A stretch of 64,000 nt of DNA from Thiorhodococcus drewsii AZ1. GTDB taxonomy: Bacteria; Pseudomonadota; Gammaproteobacteria; Chromatiales; Chromatiaceae. The DNA lies in contig NZ_AFWT01000003.1 in assembly GCF_000224065.1 (NCBI RefSeq), positions 188,261 to 252,260 on the forward strand, read 5' to 3'. The translations under genes were made by a program, and so were the position numbers. Below the pieces are notes generated by a model that did not search any database, was not told the DNA's origin, and was given only the letters and a program-made list of their open reading frames with translations. Positions 45,116 to 55,814 of this stretch are shown piece after piece (the stretch's first letter is position 1; each line of letters opens with the position of its first letter).

Positions 45116-45153
45116 TGTCACGCAGAGTCAAAACCCCTGTCATTTTGCGTCAA
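45116..45153 (+). promoter_or_regulatory. direct repeats, candidate AraC-type operator
   Basis: TGTCACGCAGAGTCAA (45116-45131) and TGTCATTTTGCGTCAA (45138-45153) share TGTCA at one end and GTCAA at the other; their starts are 22 bp apart, two helical turns. A third TGTCA at 45172 is less similar. Tandem direct repeats with this spacing are typical of AraC-family sites. A near-palindrome CCCTGAATTTCAGAGGG follows at about 45199-45215. Confidence 0.5.
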
Positions 45154-45321
45154 TAACGGCGCCGGCCTCTTTGTCAGACTAGACCCCTGTCCTCAGGCCC
45201 CTGAATTTCAGAGGGCCGCCCCCTGACGGTTCCTACGGGCCGCGACCTCAGGGCGATAAGAAATACAGGCGGGCGCCGGTCCTGGCGCTCGATCAGAACG
45301 ATAAGAAGATCGAGGAGTGCA

Positions 45322-46341
45322 ATGAGCATCTATTCCTTGCTTGTGCCCGCTCGCGCGGGAGGGCGGCTGGCGGCTGCGACTGTGTTGGCGTTGTTAGCCG
45401 TTTCCTGTTCGCCCAGCCACAAGGGGACGGTCCCCGACGAATCCAACTCCGCACATCCTGGGACGGAGGTGGATCTGATGAATCAGGATTCGACCTATAT
45501 CGGGGAGAAGGCCTGTCTCGAGTGCCATGCGCATGCGAACGAGCATGCCAGCATGGGCAAGCATCTGAAGGCGTTTCGCTCCAATCCGCGCACGCCGGCC
45601 CAGACCGAGATGTGCGAGGCCTGTCATGGACCGGGATCCAAGCATGCCGCCGACAGCCTGAATCGCTCGCTGATCATCGGCTACACCCGTGACTGGGGTA
45701 CGCCGGTGGCGGTCCAGAACGCCCAGTGTCAGACCTGTCATAAGGGTGGCGGTCAGATGCACTGGACCAGCTCGGCCCATGACCGGGCTGGCGTCGCCTG
45801 CAGCGACTGTCACAACCCGATGGTGAAAAACTCGTTGAACGGCGCACTGGTCCGTTCGACCATCTCCGAGACATGTTTCAACTGCCATCAGCAACAGCGC
45901 GCGGACTTCCACAAGCGATCCCACATGCCGCTGCCCGAGGGCAAGATGAGCTGCGTCGATTGCCACAATCCGCACGGTTCGAGCACGCGTCCCTTACTCA
46001 AGGGCGATACCGTCAACGACGTTTGCTACACCTGCCACGCCGAGAAGCGCGGTCCCTTCATCTGGGAGCACGCCCCGGTGCGTGAGAACTGCGCCAATTG
46101 CCATCTGCCGCACGGTTCGAACAACGAGAAACTGCTGGTTGCGCCGCGTCCCTGGCTATGCCAGCAGTGCCATGACGCATCGATCGGCCATCCCGGTCAG
46201 CTGTTCAACAACAGCCAGACGGCGGCGTCCGCCCTGATCGGCGGTGCTCAGAGCCAACGGGTCATCGGCCGCTCCTGCCAGAACTGCCATACCCAGGTCC
46301 ACGGCAGCAATCATCCCTCCGGCGCGAGGTGGCAGCGATGA
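45322..46341 (+). CDS. decahaem c-type cytochrome, MtrA/DmsE family
   Basis: A 339-residue protein after GAGGAG. The N-terminal hydrophobic segment ends LLAVSC, a weak lipobox, so it is either exported or lipid-anchored. Ten CXXCH sites are present in order: CLECH, CEACH, CQTCH, CSDCH, CFNCH, CVDCH, CYTCH, CANCH, CQQCH, CQNCH. The repeated CxxCHxPHGS and the ending SCQNCHTQVHGSNHPSG are those of MtrA, DmsE and PioA. MtrA forms a haem wire through an outer-membrane barrel, and the next gene encodes such a barrel. It carries electrons across the outer membrane, either inward (Fe(II) or electrode oxidation) or outward. Direction cannot be told from sequence. Confidence 0.95.
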   Translation: MSIYSLLVPARAGGRLAAATVLALLAVSCSPSHKGTVPDESNSAHPGTEVDLMNQDSTYIGEKACLECHAHANEHASMGKHLKAFRSNPRTPAQTEMCEACHGPGSKHAADSLNRSLIIGYTRDWGTPVAVQNAQCQTCHKGGGQMHWTSSAHDRAGVACSDCHNPMVKNSLNGALVRSTISETCFNCHQQQRADFHKRSHMPLPEGKMSCVDCHNPHGSSTRPLLKGDTVNDVCYTCHAEKRGPFIWEHAPVRENCANCHLPHGSNNEKLLVAPRPWLCQQCHDASIGHPGQLFNNSQTAASALIGGAQSQRVIGRSCQNCHTQVHGSNHPSGARWQR

Positions 46342-46415
46342 ACCGAACACTCAGCGAAGGCCTGTGTCATGACCCGCTTCGGGGTCAGTGCGGACGCAAG
46401 ACGGGGAGGGATGAG

Positions 46416-49226
46416 ATGAAATCCTGGAGAACGACCTTGGCGCTCTGCGTCTCGGCGGCGGTCGCGCAGATGATCGCCGTCCCGGTGCGAGCGGATTCAG
46501 CGGCTGGCGTCGGCGAGCATCTGGGCAACGCACTCAATCCTCTGACGCTCAAGACCGTTCCCGAGCACGATCCGGATGGCCTGGATGCCTGGCCGGACGA
46601 GCGCACCCCGACCGGCAAGCTCTTGGGCTGGCCGGCGAAGGTGCCGGAGACCAGCTCCGCAGGAGATGGCTGGGTCTATCATGGCCAGATCGAGATCGGT
46701 GGTATGGCGACCGGCGGCGATACGGACAATGCCTGGTTCCGAACCTACAAGGATTTGCCGGACTCCGGGCTCTATCTGAACAATTTCTCCGTGCAGGCAG
46801 AGCAACTGGGCAAGGGTAAGGGCTACTTCTTCGAGGCGTTGGGCGGCGGCGTCGGCTATCGCGACCAATTCGAGGGTATCAGCCTCGGACGCTATAACGA
46901 CTGGTCGGTGAAGTTCTTCTATAACGAGACCCCGCACGTCTTCACCAACCGCTATCGCAGCCTCTGGAGCGGTGTGGGCAGCAGCAATCTCACCCTGAAC
47001 GGGGTGCCGGCCGGTGGGGTCGGGGTCAAGAATGCTGACGGAACGATGAACGCGACGGATAGTCAGACCGCAACCGTCGCTGGCTTGCGAAGCGCGATCG
47101 AGGCGGTGGAGGACTCGGAGCTGAGCCTGGTTCGCGAGACCGGTGGTGTGAGCTTCGATAAATATCTGTCCAGCAAGTGGCGCTTCATCGGGCGCTACAG
47201 CCTGGAGCATCGCGACGGCTCGCGCCCCTTCGGCGCCGTGTTCGGCGGCGGTGGTGGCGGTGGTAGCGTGGAGATCCCGGAATCGATCGACTACGACACC
47301 CACGACATTCTGGCCATGCTGCGGTTCGACGACGGCAAGAACAGCCTCAATCTGCAGACCAACGTCTCGCTGTTCCGCAACAACATCGACACGCTCACCT
47401 TCGAGAACCCGCTCTACGTTTCGACCAACACGGTCGCCGCATCCTCGGGCGTCTTGGATCCGACCCGCTTCACCAGCGGGCGCTACGATCTCTATCCCGA
47501 CAACGACTTCTACAACATCAAGGCCGAATACGGTCGTTCGATGCCTGAGTGGTACCACAGCCGTTTTACCGCGACCGTGTCGTTGAGCAAGATGAAGCAG
47601 AATGATCATCTGATCGCGCCCACGACCAGCGATCTGAGCGGCATCTCGATCAATGGCGTGTCGGCCGAGAACAATTGGAACACCACGTCCGCGCTGAGTC
47701 GCCAGCGTGCTGGCGCCGAGATCGATACCCGGCTGTTCGATGTGGCCTTCTCGATGCGTCCCACCGACAAGCTCGGACTCGACACCAAGATCCGCTACTA
47801 CGAAACCGACAACAAGACCGATTATCTGGCCTGCAACCCGCTCACCGGGCAGTGGGGCCGGTTGCTGAACGACGGCACCGGTGGCGCCTTCGCCTTCCCC
47901 AATACCTCGGCTGGAAACAATCCGGCTGGAACTCTCGCCACCGCTTACGACTCGGCCGGGTGCAACCTAAATGCGGTCAAGGCGCTGGGGTTGGTCCCCA
48001 GTTCGGGCGCGTCCAATATCCGCAACGTTCCCTATGAGTACAGCAAGACCAACGTCGAGTTCGGCGGCGAATACCGGCTGGCCCGAGGTCAAACCATTAC
48101 CGGGCATATCGAGCGCGAGCAATACAAGCGCGAGCATCGCGAGCGCGATTCGACCTGGGAGGACAGGCTCAAGATCGGCTATCTCAACCGGGCCTACCAA
48201 TGGGGCACGATAAGAGGCTCCGCCGAGGTCGGCCGTCGACGCGGCGACAGCTACGATCCCGACCCCTACGAAGAGTTCTTCAGTGTCTCATTGGGGCCGG
48301 AACCGACCGCCGACGTGACCAATCTCTTCAGTTGGATCCATGCGATGAAGTCCTTCCGCAAGTTCGATCTCGCCGACCGCGATCGGCTCGCGCTCGACCT
48401 GCGTCTGGATCTCATCGCGCGGCACGATCTGGACGTTGGGATCAGCGGTCAGTATCGCCAAAACCGCTTTCCCGACTCCGATTTCGGGCGCAAGGACGAT
48501 CAGACGCTCGGAACCGCCTCGCTCGACGTCAACTGGCAGCCGTCCGACAAATTGGGGCTCTATGGCTATTACAGCTATCAGCGCTCCTCCATGACCCAGT
48601 CCAGCATCCAGCCGAACGGCTGCGTCATCGGCAACTACTACTATTTCTACAGTGACGGTGCCGTCGCCAGCGGATCCACTCCAACCGCCCCGGCCCGCAG
48701 CGGCGCGAGCCTGGTCGATACGGTGTTGGTGTCCTCCGGCAACTGGAGCTCCCAGTGCAGCGATCATGCGGCCAACAGTCCGCTATGGACGGAGAGCAGG
48801 AAGTGGACCGTCGACTACGACGACACCAATCACGCTGTCGGTCTCGGTGGACGCTACGATTTCGGCTTCGCACGGCTGGAACTGGACTACAGCTATGTGA
48901 CCGGTACCTCCAGTCTGGACTACAGCTACAACGATGCGGCGCTTGGCCTGAGTTCCGCCGTCGTGGCGCTGGCCGGGGGCGGTATGCCCGATTCCGACTA
49001 CAACCAGCACACTCTGGGTCTGAATCTGGTCTTCCCCATCTCCAAGTCGGTCGCCCTGCGAGCCATCTACCGCTACGAACAGGGCAGCGTCGATGATTGG
49101 CACTATGCCGGGGTGGCCGCCAACCCGGTACCCACGGACTCGGGAAGCCAGGCGGTCTACCTGGATGCCGGATCCCAGGACTATCACGACAACACCGTGG
49201 GCCTGCTGGTGCAGGTGAACTTCTGA
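46416..49226 (+). CDS. MtrB/PioB-family decahaem-associated outer-membrane beta-barrel
   Basis: A 936-residue protein from the ATG at 46416, after GGGGAGGG and 75 bp after the cytochrome gene. The signal ends PVRA-DS. Long alternating-strand sequence follows: DGWVYHGQIEIGGMATGGDT at the start, GEYRLARGQTITGHIEREQY in the middle and DNTVGLLVQVNF as the C-terminal strand. Periplasmic turns such as KLGLDTKIRYY and KLGLYGYYSYQRSSM recur as in MtrB. It lacks the N-terminal CXXC of Shewanella MtrB. It would hold the decahaem cytochrome in the outer membrane. Typical MtrB is about 700 residues and PioB about 810, so this is long. Confidence 0.93.
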   Translation: MKSWRTTLALCVSAAVAQMIAVPVRADSAAGVGEHLGNALNPLTLKTVPEHDPDGLDAWPDERTPTGKLLGWPAKVPETSSAGDGWVYHGQIEIGGMATGGDTDNAWFRTYKDLPDSGLYLNNFSVQAEQLGKGKGYFFEALGGGVGYRDQFEGISLGRYNDWSVKFFYNETPHVFTNRYRSLWSGVGSSNLTLNGVPAGGVGVKNADGTMNATDSQTATVAGLRSAIEAVEDSELSLVRETGGVSFDKYLSSKWRFIGRYSLEHRDGSRPFGAVFGGGGGGGSVEIPESIDYDTHDILAMLRFDDGKNSLNLQTNVSLFRNNIDTLTFENPLYVSTNTVAASSGVLDPTRFTSGRYDLYPDNDFYNIKAEYGRSMPEWYHSRFTATVSLSKMKQNDHLIAPTTSDLSGISINGVSAENNWNTTSALSRQRAGAEIDTRLFDVAFSMRPTDKLGLDTKIRYYETDNKTDYLACNPLTGQWGRLLNDGTGGAFAFPNTSAGNNPAGTLATAYDSAGCNLNAVKALGLVPSSGASNIRNVPYEYSKTNVEFGGEYRLARGQTITGHIEREQYKREHRERDSTWEDRLKIGYLNRAYQWGTIRGSAEVGRRRGDSYDPDPYEEFFSVSLGPEPTADVTNLFSWIHAMKSFRKFDLADRDRLALDLRLDLIARHDLDVGISGQYRQNRFPDSDFGRKDDQTLGTASLDVNWQPSDKLGLYGYYSYQRSSMTQSSIQPNGCVIGNYYYFYSDGAVASGSTPTAPARSGASLVDTVLVSSGNWSSQCSDHAANSPLWTESRKWTVDYDDTNHAVGLGGRYDFGFARLELDYSYVTGTSSLDYSYNDAALGLSSAVVALAGGGMPDSDYNQHTLGLNLVFPISKSVALRAIYRYEQGSVDDWHYAGVAANPVPTDSGSQAVYLDAGSQDYHDNTVGLLVQVNF

Positions 49227-49300
49227 ACCTCATGCGATGCGGGTTCGGGAGTTGATGCAGCGTCCGGGCCTGGTCGTCGCGCTTCGCGGGGAGATCCATC

Positions 49301-49984
49301 GTGCGCAATTTCGTTGAGACTCATGACGGGCCGCTCGGCTCCGTCAGCGGTCGAGCACTGCTCGGTCGTGCCATCAAGGGGGTGATGCTGGCCCCGATCC
49401 TAATCCTGGGCGTCACCTCGGCGTCTGCCGAGACGGTCGATGCCGCGCGCATCGTCAAGGACAGCTGTGCGGCCTGCCATACCCAGAGCGGCAACAGCGT
49501 CGCGCCACCCTTTCCCAAGCTGGCCGGAATGGCGCCGAGCTATCTCGCCAAACAGATGCGCGATGTCGCCAGCGGGGCGCGCAAGAGCGACATCATGGCG
49601 CCCATCATGGCCGAGATGGAACGTGGCGAGATCAATGCCCTGGCCGACTATTTCGCGCGCCAGCCACGCACCCCTGGAATCGTCACTCACCCGGATCTGG
49701 TGGAGGAGGGCGAGCGCATCTATCGGGAAGGCAACAAGGAGAACGGCGTACCGGCCTGTGCTGGCTGCCACACTCAGGATGGTGGCGGTGCGCCCCGGTT
49801 TCCCATGATCGCGGCGCAGAACGCCGACTATGTGGTTCAGCAGTTGAAGAGCTTTCGTGACGGCGAGCGCGCCAATGACTTCGGTAAGCTCATGCGCACC
49901 GTGGTGTCGCGCCTGAGCGAGGCCGAAATCCTGGCGGTCGCTCAATATGTCGCCTCCATGCCCGTACCCCCGGCCGCGCGCTGA
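49301..49984 (+). CDS. dihaem cytochrome c4-like protein (first copy)
   Basis: A 227-residue protein; GTG start after GGGGAG. The signal ends SASA-ET. Two c-type domains each begin with a haem site (CAACH near 57, CAGCH near 155) and carry a Met ligand candidate (IMAPIM region; LMRTVVSRLS region). The c4-type KLAGMAPSYLAKQMRD / IAAQNADYVVQQLKSFRDG pattern is repeated. It would shuttle electrons in the periplasm between the decahaem wire and inner-membrane enzymes. It lies 74 bp after the barrel gene. Confidence 0.9.
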   Translation: MRNFVETHDGPLGSVSGRALLGRAIKGVMLAPILILGVTSASAETVDAARIVKDSCAACHTQSGNSVAPPFPKLAGMAPSYLAKQMRDVASGARKSDIMAPIMAEMERGEINALADYFARQPRTPGIVTHPDLVEEGERIYREGNKENGVPACAGCHTQDGGGAPRFPMIAAQNADYVVQQLKSFRDGERANDFGKLMRTVVSRLSEAEILAVAQYVASMPVPPAAR

Positions 49985-49998
49985 AGGAAGGTCGCACC

Positions 49999-50724
49999 AT
50001 GAACAGATACCTGATCCTGACACTCCTGCTGATCGCCAGCTCCATCCATGCCGACGACGAAACGGCGAGCCATGTGACCGATGTCCCCGAGCAGCCCTAT
50101 GCCCCCGGCATCGAGTCGCCCGGTTACATCTGGAACGACCTCAAGGGCGAGGAACTGCTCGCCCTGCGCGCTAAGGGGGACGCAACCCGAGGCAAGGCGG
50201 CCTTCATCGTCTGCGAGGGCTGCCACGGCAGCCAGGCGCTGGGCGACGAGGCGGGTTTCTATCCCCGGCTCGCGGGCCAGCATGCCTCGGTCCTCATCAA
50301 ACAGCTGACCGACGTGCGCGAGGGGCGGCGCGACAATCCCAAGATGTATCCCTTCGCCAGCCGGCACGTCATCACCACCCAAGAGGTGGCAGACATCGCC
50401 GCCTATCTGCATAGCCTGCCGGTTCCCGAGTCGCATGGTCAGGGGCCTGGAGGCGACCTCGATCAAGCGGCGAAACTCTATCGCAAGGACTGCCGGGTCT
50501 GCCACAAGACGCATGGAGAGGGTGATGCGGAGAAGTTCTATCCGCGTCTGAACGGTCAGCACTATCGGTATCTGCTGCGCCAGGCGTTGGACATCCGCGA
50601 CGGGGTGCGTCGCAACGCCAATCCAGACATGGTCGAGGCGATCAAACCCTATTCGGACGACGAGATCGAGCAGGTGATCGACTACATCTCGCGGATGCCG
50701 GTGGAGACGGGATCCAAGAAGTAA
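49999..50724 (+). CDS. dihaem cytochrome c4-like protein (second copy)
   Basis: A 241-residue protein, 14 bp after the previous gene; ribosome site GAAGGA. Signal peptide to about SIHA-DD, then an N-terminal extension, and two haem sites: CEGCH near 73 and CRVCH near 169. Each is followed by the c4-type YPRLAGQHASVLIKQLTDVREG / YPRLNGQHYRYLLRQALDIRDG segment. It resembles its neighbour in layout but not closely in sequence. Two different c4-type carriers in one operon suggests sequential carriers or alternative partners. Confidence 0.9.
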   Translation: MNRYLILTLLLIASSIHADDETASHVTDVPEQPYAPGIESPGYIWNDLKGEELLALRAKGDATRGKAAFIVCEGCHGSQALGDEAGFYPRLAGQHASVLIKQLTDVREGRRDNPKMYPFASRHVITTQEVADIAAYLHSLPVPESHGQGPGGDLDQAAKLYRKDCRVCHKTHGEGDAEKFYPRLNGQHYRYLLRQALDIRDGVRRNANPDMVEAIKPYSDDEIEQVIDYISRMPVETGSKK

Positions 50725-50731
50725 CCGATCG

Positions 50732-50748
50732 GGCGGCTGTAAGCCGCC
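50732..50748 (+). terminator. hairpin after the cytochrome operon
   Basis: GGCGGCT-GTA-AGCCGCC, a perfect 7-bp stem, lies 7 nt after the last cytochrome stop codon. Only a short T-run (tttt at about 50763) follows. Probable end of the electron-conduit transcript. Confidence 0.5.
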
Positions 50749-50937
50749 TCTCGGATGCGGAGTTTTGCATTGCGGTCGACCATCCCCTTGGCTCAAGGCG
50801 ACAACGACAAAAATCGACCCGTTGTATGATGCGATGGGGGTAACGAATCGCATCATTCGCGATCGATGCGGTTCGTTCCCCATTGCCCCTACGGGTATGT
50901 TTTCTGCGAATCGCCTTAACAAGGAAGAGCCCCATCA

Positions 50938-51339
50938 ATGACTCCGCTGAAAAGAGTTGCCATTCTGCTACTCATCGCGTTTGTGGTCGGTGTGACCGCT
51001 GGCTGTCGGACCTCTCCGGTCCGTGACATCAACAATGTACCTGTACCCAATCCACCTGCATCCTATTCCCAGATGGAAAGGGCCATCGTGACTGCTGGCT
51101 CCGGGCTAGGCTGACGCATCGAGCGTCGAGCACCCGGACTCATGATCGGTACCCTGTACCTGCGCGATCACATGGCAAAGGTCCGGATTCTCTACGACGC
51201 CAGACGCTACAGCATCCGCTACCAAGACAGCTCAAACCTGAAATACAACCCGGATACAAAAACGATTCACTCCAACTACAACAGTTGGGTTCAGAATCTC
51301 GACAACGCGATCCGTTCACAGCTTTCGATTCGCCGCTGA
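50938..51339 (+). pseudogene. small lipoprotein gene interrupted by one in-frame TGA
   Basis: The ATG at 50938 (after AAGGAAGAG) starts a signal with lipobox VTAGC (Cys 23), then VRDINNVPVPNPPASYSQMERAIVTAGSGLG and a TGA at 51112. The same frame continues without another stop as RIERRAPGLMIGTLYLRDHMAKV, IRYQDSSNLKYN, HSNYNSWVQNLDNAI to the stop at 51337. Related small lipoproteins have GLGW at the interruption, so a TGG to TGA change explains the break. The upstream part is 58 residues and the downstream part has an ATG at 51142 (65 residues). It may be a recent pseudogene, a sequencing error, or read through. Confidence 0.7.
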
Positions 51340-51886
51340 GCGTTCAATGCCCTTCTCCCTTGCGTCCGCTATCGTTGCGGGCGCGAGGCGATGGAACATT
51401 CAGGATGGCGGGTGCCGCACTGGCGGTCGCATCGTTTGGCGGTGCTGCCTGTCGGTGCGCCTCGCTTCGACGCCATCTGGTATGTAAATCCGTCACACGC
51501 GGGTTTTGCACTCTGTAGCACGCCCCTTGCGCGCCAGTGCCGCGTTGCCGCTCCTCGCCGTGGGTGCCGCCACGACGCGTCTCGGCGCCTTGCCCTGACG
51601 CACGATGGACACATTCCAATACCGGAAATCCCACGCGCGACGGGTATACCTTTCCGACAATCGCCCTCGAAGCCAGGTGGGCGTTTTGCCGTCTTTTTTC
51701 TTTCGTGCTCCCTTTGGCCTTGCCTCGACAGGATCTGCCTCAACCTGCCCACTGGAGAGCGCCTGAACCGCCCGCGTTGCGCCCGTCGGCGTGATCGATC
51801 CAGAGCAGTTCAGGTCAGCGTCCTTACCGCGACGTCGCCGTCGATGTGCAGAGGCGTCTGCCGCACCAGGCAACAGGTAGCCAGTC
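51340..51886. other. 547-bp region without recognisable gene
   Basis: Open frames on both strands span much of it, but none shows a familiar motif, a signal peptide or a good ribosome site. The sequence differs in texture from its neighbours (Arg/Cys/His-rich translations in every frame), as is usual for non-coding DNA of high GC. The last 50 bp serve zwf. Confidence 0.45.
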
Positions 51887-53434
<1,548 letters not shown>

Positions 53435-53450
53435 CGGGGGGTGGAGTGTC

Positions 53451-54560
53451 ATGAATCGTTCCATTGAGCACTACATCGATCCGGTCGAGATCGAGCGCGA
53501 GCTCGCTGCGATTTGGGGCTCGATCAACCGTCATCAGAAGGACGGCCGCACCGTGACCCGGGCCTCGATGTCGAACGTGATGATCTTCTGCGACGGCGAG
53601 GACCAGGCATTGGACGCCGCAGATCGCATCCCGCGTCTGGTGCGGCATCATCCGGCGCGGGTGCTGGTTTTGGCCCTGATCGACGATCAATCCGGCGACG
53701 AGGTGCGGGCCTGGGTGACGGCGCACTCGCGGCGGGTCGGCGACCGCCAGCAGCTTTGTGCCGAGCACATCGAGCTACGCTTTGGCGCCGGCGGCGCGGC
53801 GCGCACGGCATCCATCGTGCGCTCGCTGCTGATCAGCGATCTGCCGTCCGCGCTCTGGTGGCTCAGTCCGCGCCCGCCGGCGCTCACCGGGGCGGTGTTC
53901 GAGTCCTTCGCCCCCATGGCCAACCAGATCATCTATGACAGCATCGGCTGGGCGGATCCGCCGCGTGGCGTGCTGGCGATGACCCAATGGTCGAAGAACC
54001 ACCGCACCGTGATTTTCAATCTGGCGTGGCGTCGGCTGAAGCCCTGGCGGCGGATTCTGTCCCAAAGTCTGGCCCCGAGCGTGGTTCCCGGCGCGCTACA
54101 GCGTATCGACGCGATCGAGCTGCATCACGGCCCCCATGCGCTGCCGCTGGCCTGGCTGCTGCTCGGCTGGCTGTCCTCGCGACTCGACTGGAAACCCCAG
54201 AAGGGCGTGGCCAAATCGGGCAAACAGTTGGTCTGGCAGTTCGTCTCGCCCGGCGGGCCGGTCCGCATCGAGGTGAACCGCAGCGACGAAGGGCCGCCGC
54301 ACATCGATCGGATGCGGATCTCCTGGCGGGGCGGCGACAACCATCCGGCCAGCCATGCGGACTATCGGCACGAGGGCCATCACATCCGCCACGTCCCGGA
54401 GGATGCGGAGTTGTGGCCCTCGTCGATCCCCACCGTCGATCAGCGTCTCGAACAGATGGTCGCCGCCCAGCTGGCGCACCGTGCTGGCGACGCCCTCTTC
54501 ACCGCCTCGATCGGCTTCTCCGAGGCTATGGCCAAGGTGGTCAAATCGGACGCTGCGTGA
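53451..54560 (+). CDS. opcA: OpcA, glucose-6-phosphate dehydrogenase assembly/activator protein
   Basis: A 369-residue protein after GGAG. It matches the OpcA family: early MSNVMIFC, then LVRHHPARVLVLAL, and LLISDLPSALWWLSPRPP, then a basic, Trp-rich C-terminal half. In cyanobacteria OpcA is a redox-responsive allosteric activator of glucose-6-phosphate dehydrogenase; in actinobacteria it is found beside zwf. The zwf-opcA pair, 16 bp apart, makes a functional unit likely. Confidence 0.9.
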   Translation: MNRSIEHYIDPVEIERELAAIWGSINRHQKDGRTVTRASMSNVMIFCDGEDQALDAADRIPRLVRHHPARVLVLALIDDQSGDEVRAWVTAHSRRVGDRQQLCAEHIELRFGAGGAARTASIVRSLLISDLPSALWWLSPRPPALTGAVFESFAPMANQIIYDSIGWADPPRGVLAMTQWSKNHRTVIFNLAWRRLKPWRRILSQSLAPSVVPGALQRIDAIELHHGPHALPLAWLLLGWLSSRLDWKPQKGVAKSGKQLVWQFVSPGGPVRIEVNRSDEGPPHIDRMRISWRGGDNHPASHADYRHEGHHIRHVPEDAELWPSSIPTVDQRLEQMVAAQLAHRAGDALFTASIGFSEAMAKVVKSDAA

Positions 54561-54707
54561 ACGGCGAGCCAGTGAGCCTATAGCCACTATCGCCTTCAGC
54601 GGATCTCTGGGACGTCATTGGTCCCGACCGGGGAGGGCGCGTATCTGGCGATCGGTGCTCGGTTCCGCCGAGGACTGCTCCCAGATTCTCGAAAGCGTTC
54701 GGTGCCG

Positions 54708-55814
54708 CTAACCGACCTGGATCTTTTCTCCGTAGCCGGTCATTTCCAGATAGCCGCGCCCAATCTCGCGGCCGGCCTCCAGAAGGCGCACCGCGCCCTC
54801 CCAATAGATGGTTCCTGTCGAGCGGCGACTTTCGAGCTCCTGATCGTCCATAAGCGGGCGCAGAATGAATTGGCGGGTGCCAAGGCGCAGACGCCACTCG
54901 ACCGGATAGTCTATCCCGGTGCGCGGCGAGCGCCATTCGCGGACGGGGGTGAAGGCGATCTGCTCCGGTGAGAGCGCCTCTGTGCGGCCGTCGGGAGAGC
55001 GCAGTGTGGCACTCGCCCAGAGCGCCTCGCCGTCGGGCTTGCGCATCTGAAAGGCCATGATGGCGCCGCCATCGTCCAGGTTCAGGCCGACCCAATCCCA
55101 GCCCTCCGCGCCTTCGGGGATGTAGGCGCTCGACCATTCATGGTCCATCCATGCGTGCCCGGTGACGGTCTTGCGATGCCCGTCGAGGGTCAGGCTGCCT
55201 TCGACCTGGAGTTGCGGTCGGCTGTAGTAATAGCTGGCGTTGCCTTGGTCGGGTGCCTTGAGGCTGAAGCCTTCGTCGCCGTTGAGCATAGGCGGTCCGT
55301 CCGGGACGAGCGCCAGCGTATAGGCGAAGTCATCGGCGTTAACGCGGGCTTCATAGCGCTCGCCAGTTTGCTCGAACGACCAGTCGCCGAGCCAGACGCG
55401 GGCCCCTTCCGTGGCGTATCCGGCGCGTCCAAAGCCGACCCGTGCGGCACGCTGATCGTGACGCAGGCGCCCCAGCCGAGGATCCGCGATCGCTGCATGG
55501 GCCAGGATCAGCTGGCGCGGTGCGAATGCGCTCGGGTTGTCCTCGCCAATCCCCGTGCGTACGCGGAAGAAGGTGACCTGAAAGCCGAGAGGACTGCCGT
55601 CCGGTAGGGTGAGCCAGCCGGTCACGTACCACCATTCGGTGCGGAATCCGGGGTGCGCGCCCTCGTCACCGGGAAAGACGAGGGTGCGACCTGGGAGCAC
55701 CGCGTCGAAGACGACCTCATGATTCGAGGATTCAGCGGCAGGTTCTGTCGCCGCCAAGGCTCGGGTCAGGGGCAAGCCTGCGAGTGCGATCAAACAGGCG
55801 CGTCGATTCATCAC
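54708..55814 (-). CDS. AttH/CrtC-like lipocalin-fold protein
   Basis: A 368-residue protein with an export signal (RRACLIALAGLPLTRALA) and the AttH/CrtC domain: FPGDEGAHPGFRTEWWYVTGWL, GFQVTFFRVRTG, SYYYSRPQLQVEGSLTL, GHAWMDHEWSS and GWDWVGLNLDDGGAIMAFQMR. The family includes carotenoid 1,2-hydratase, but this copy is last in an ABC-transport operon as attH is in attEFGH systems. The ATG overlaps the permease stop. Probably a periplasmic partner of the transporter; ligand unknown. Confidence 0.85.
   Translation of the reverse strand: MMNRRACLIALAGLPLTRALAATEPAAESSNHEVVFDAVLPGRTLVFPGDEGAHPGFRTEWWYVTGWLTLPDGSPLGFQVTFFRVRTGIGEDNPSAFAPRQLILAHAAIADPRLGRLRHDQRAARVGFGRAGYATEGARVWLGDWSFEQTGERYEARVNADDFAYTLALVPDGPPMLNGDEGFSLKAPDQGNASYYYSRPQLQVEGSLTLDGHRKTVTGHAWMDHEWSSAYIPEGAEGWDWVGLNLDDGGAIMAFQMRKPDGEALWASATLRSPDGRTEALSPEQIAFTPVREWRSPRTGIDYPVEWRLRLGTRQFILRPLMDDQELESRRSTGTIYWEGAVRLLEAGREIGRGYLEMTGYGEKIQVG

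Noticed and set aside
51112..51114. TGA as a selenocysteine codon
   Set aside because: The related proteins are expected to have Trp here, not Cys, and no hairpin of the SECIS type is apparent right after it.
54708..55814. Carotenoid hydratase (CrtC) gene of a photosynthesis cluster
   Set aside because: The fold is shared, but the gene overlaps an ABC permease gene and is last in an AttEFGH-like operon. No carotenoid or photosynthesis gene is near.
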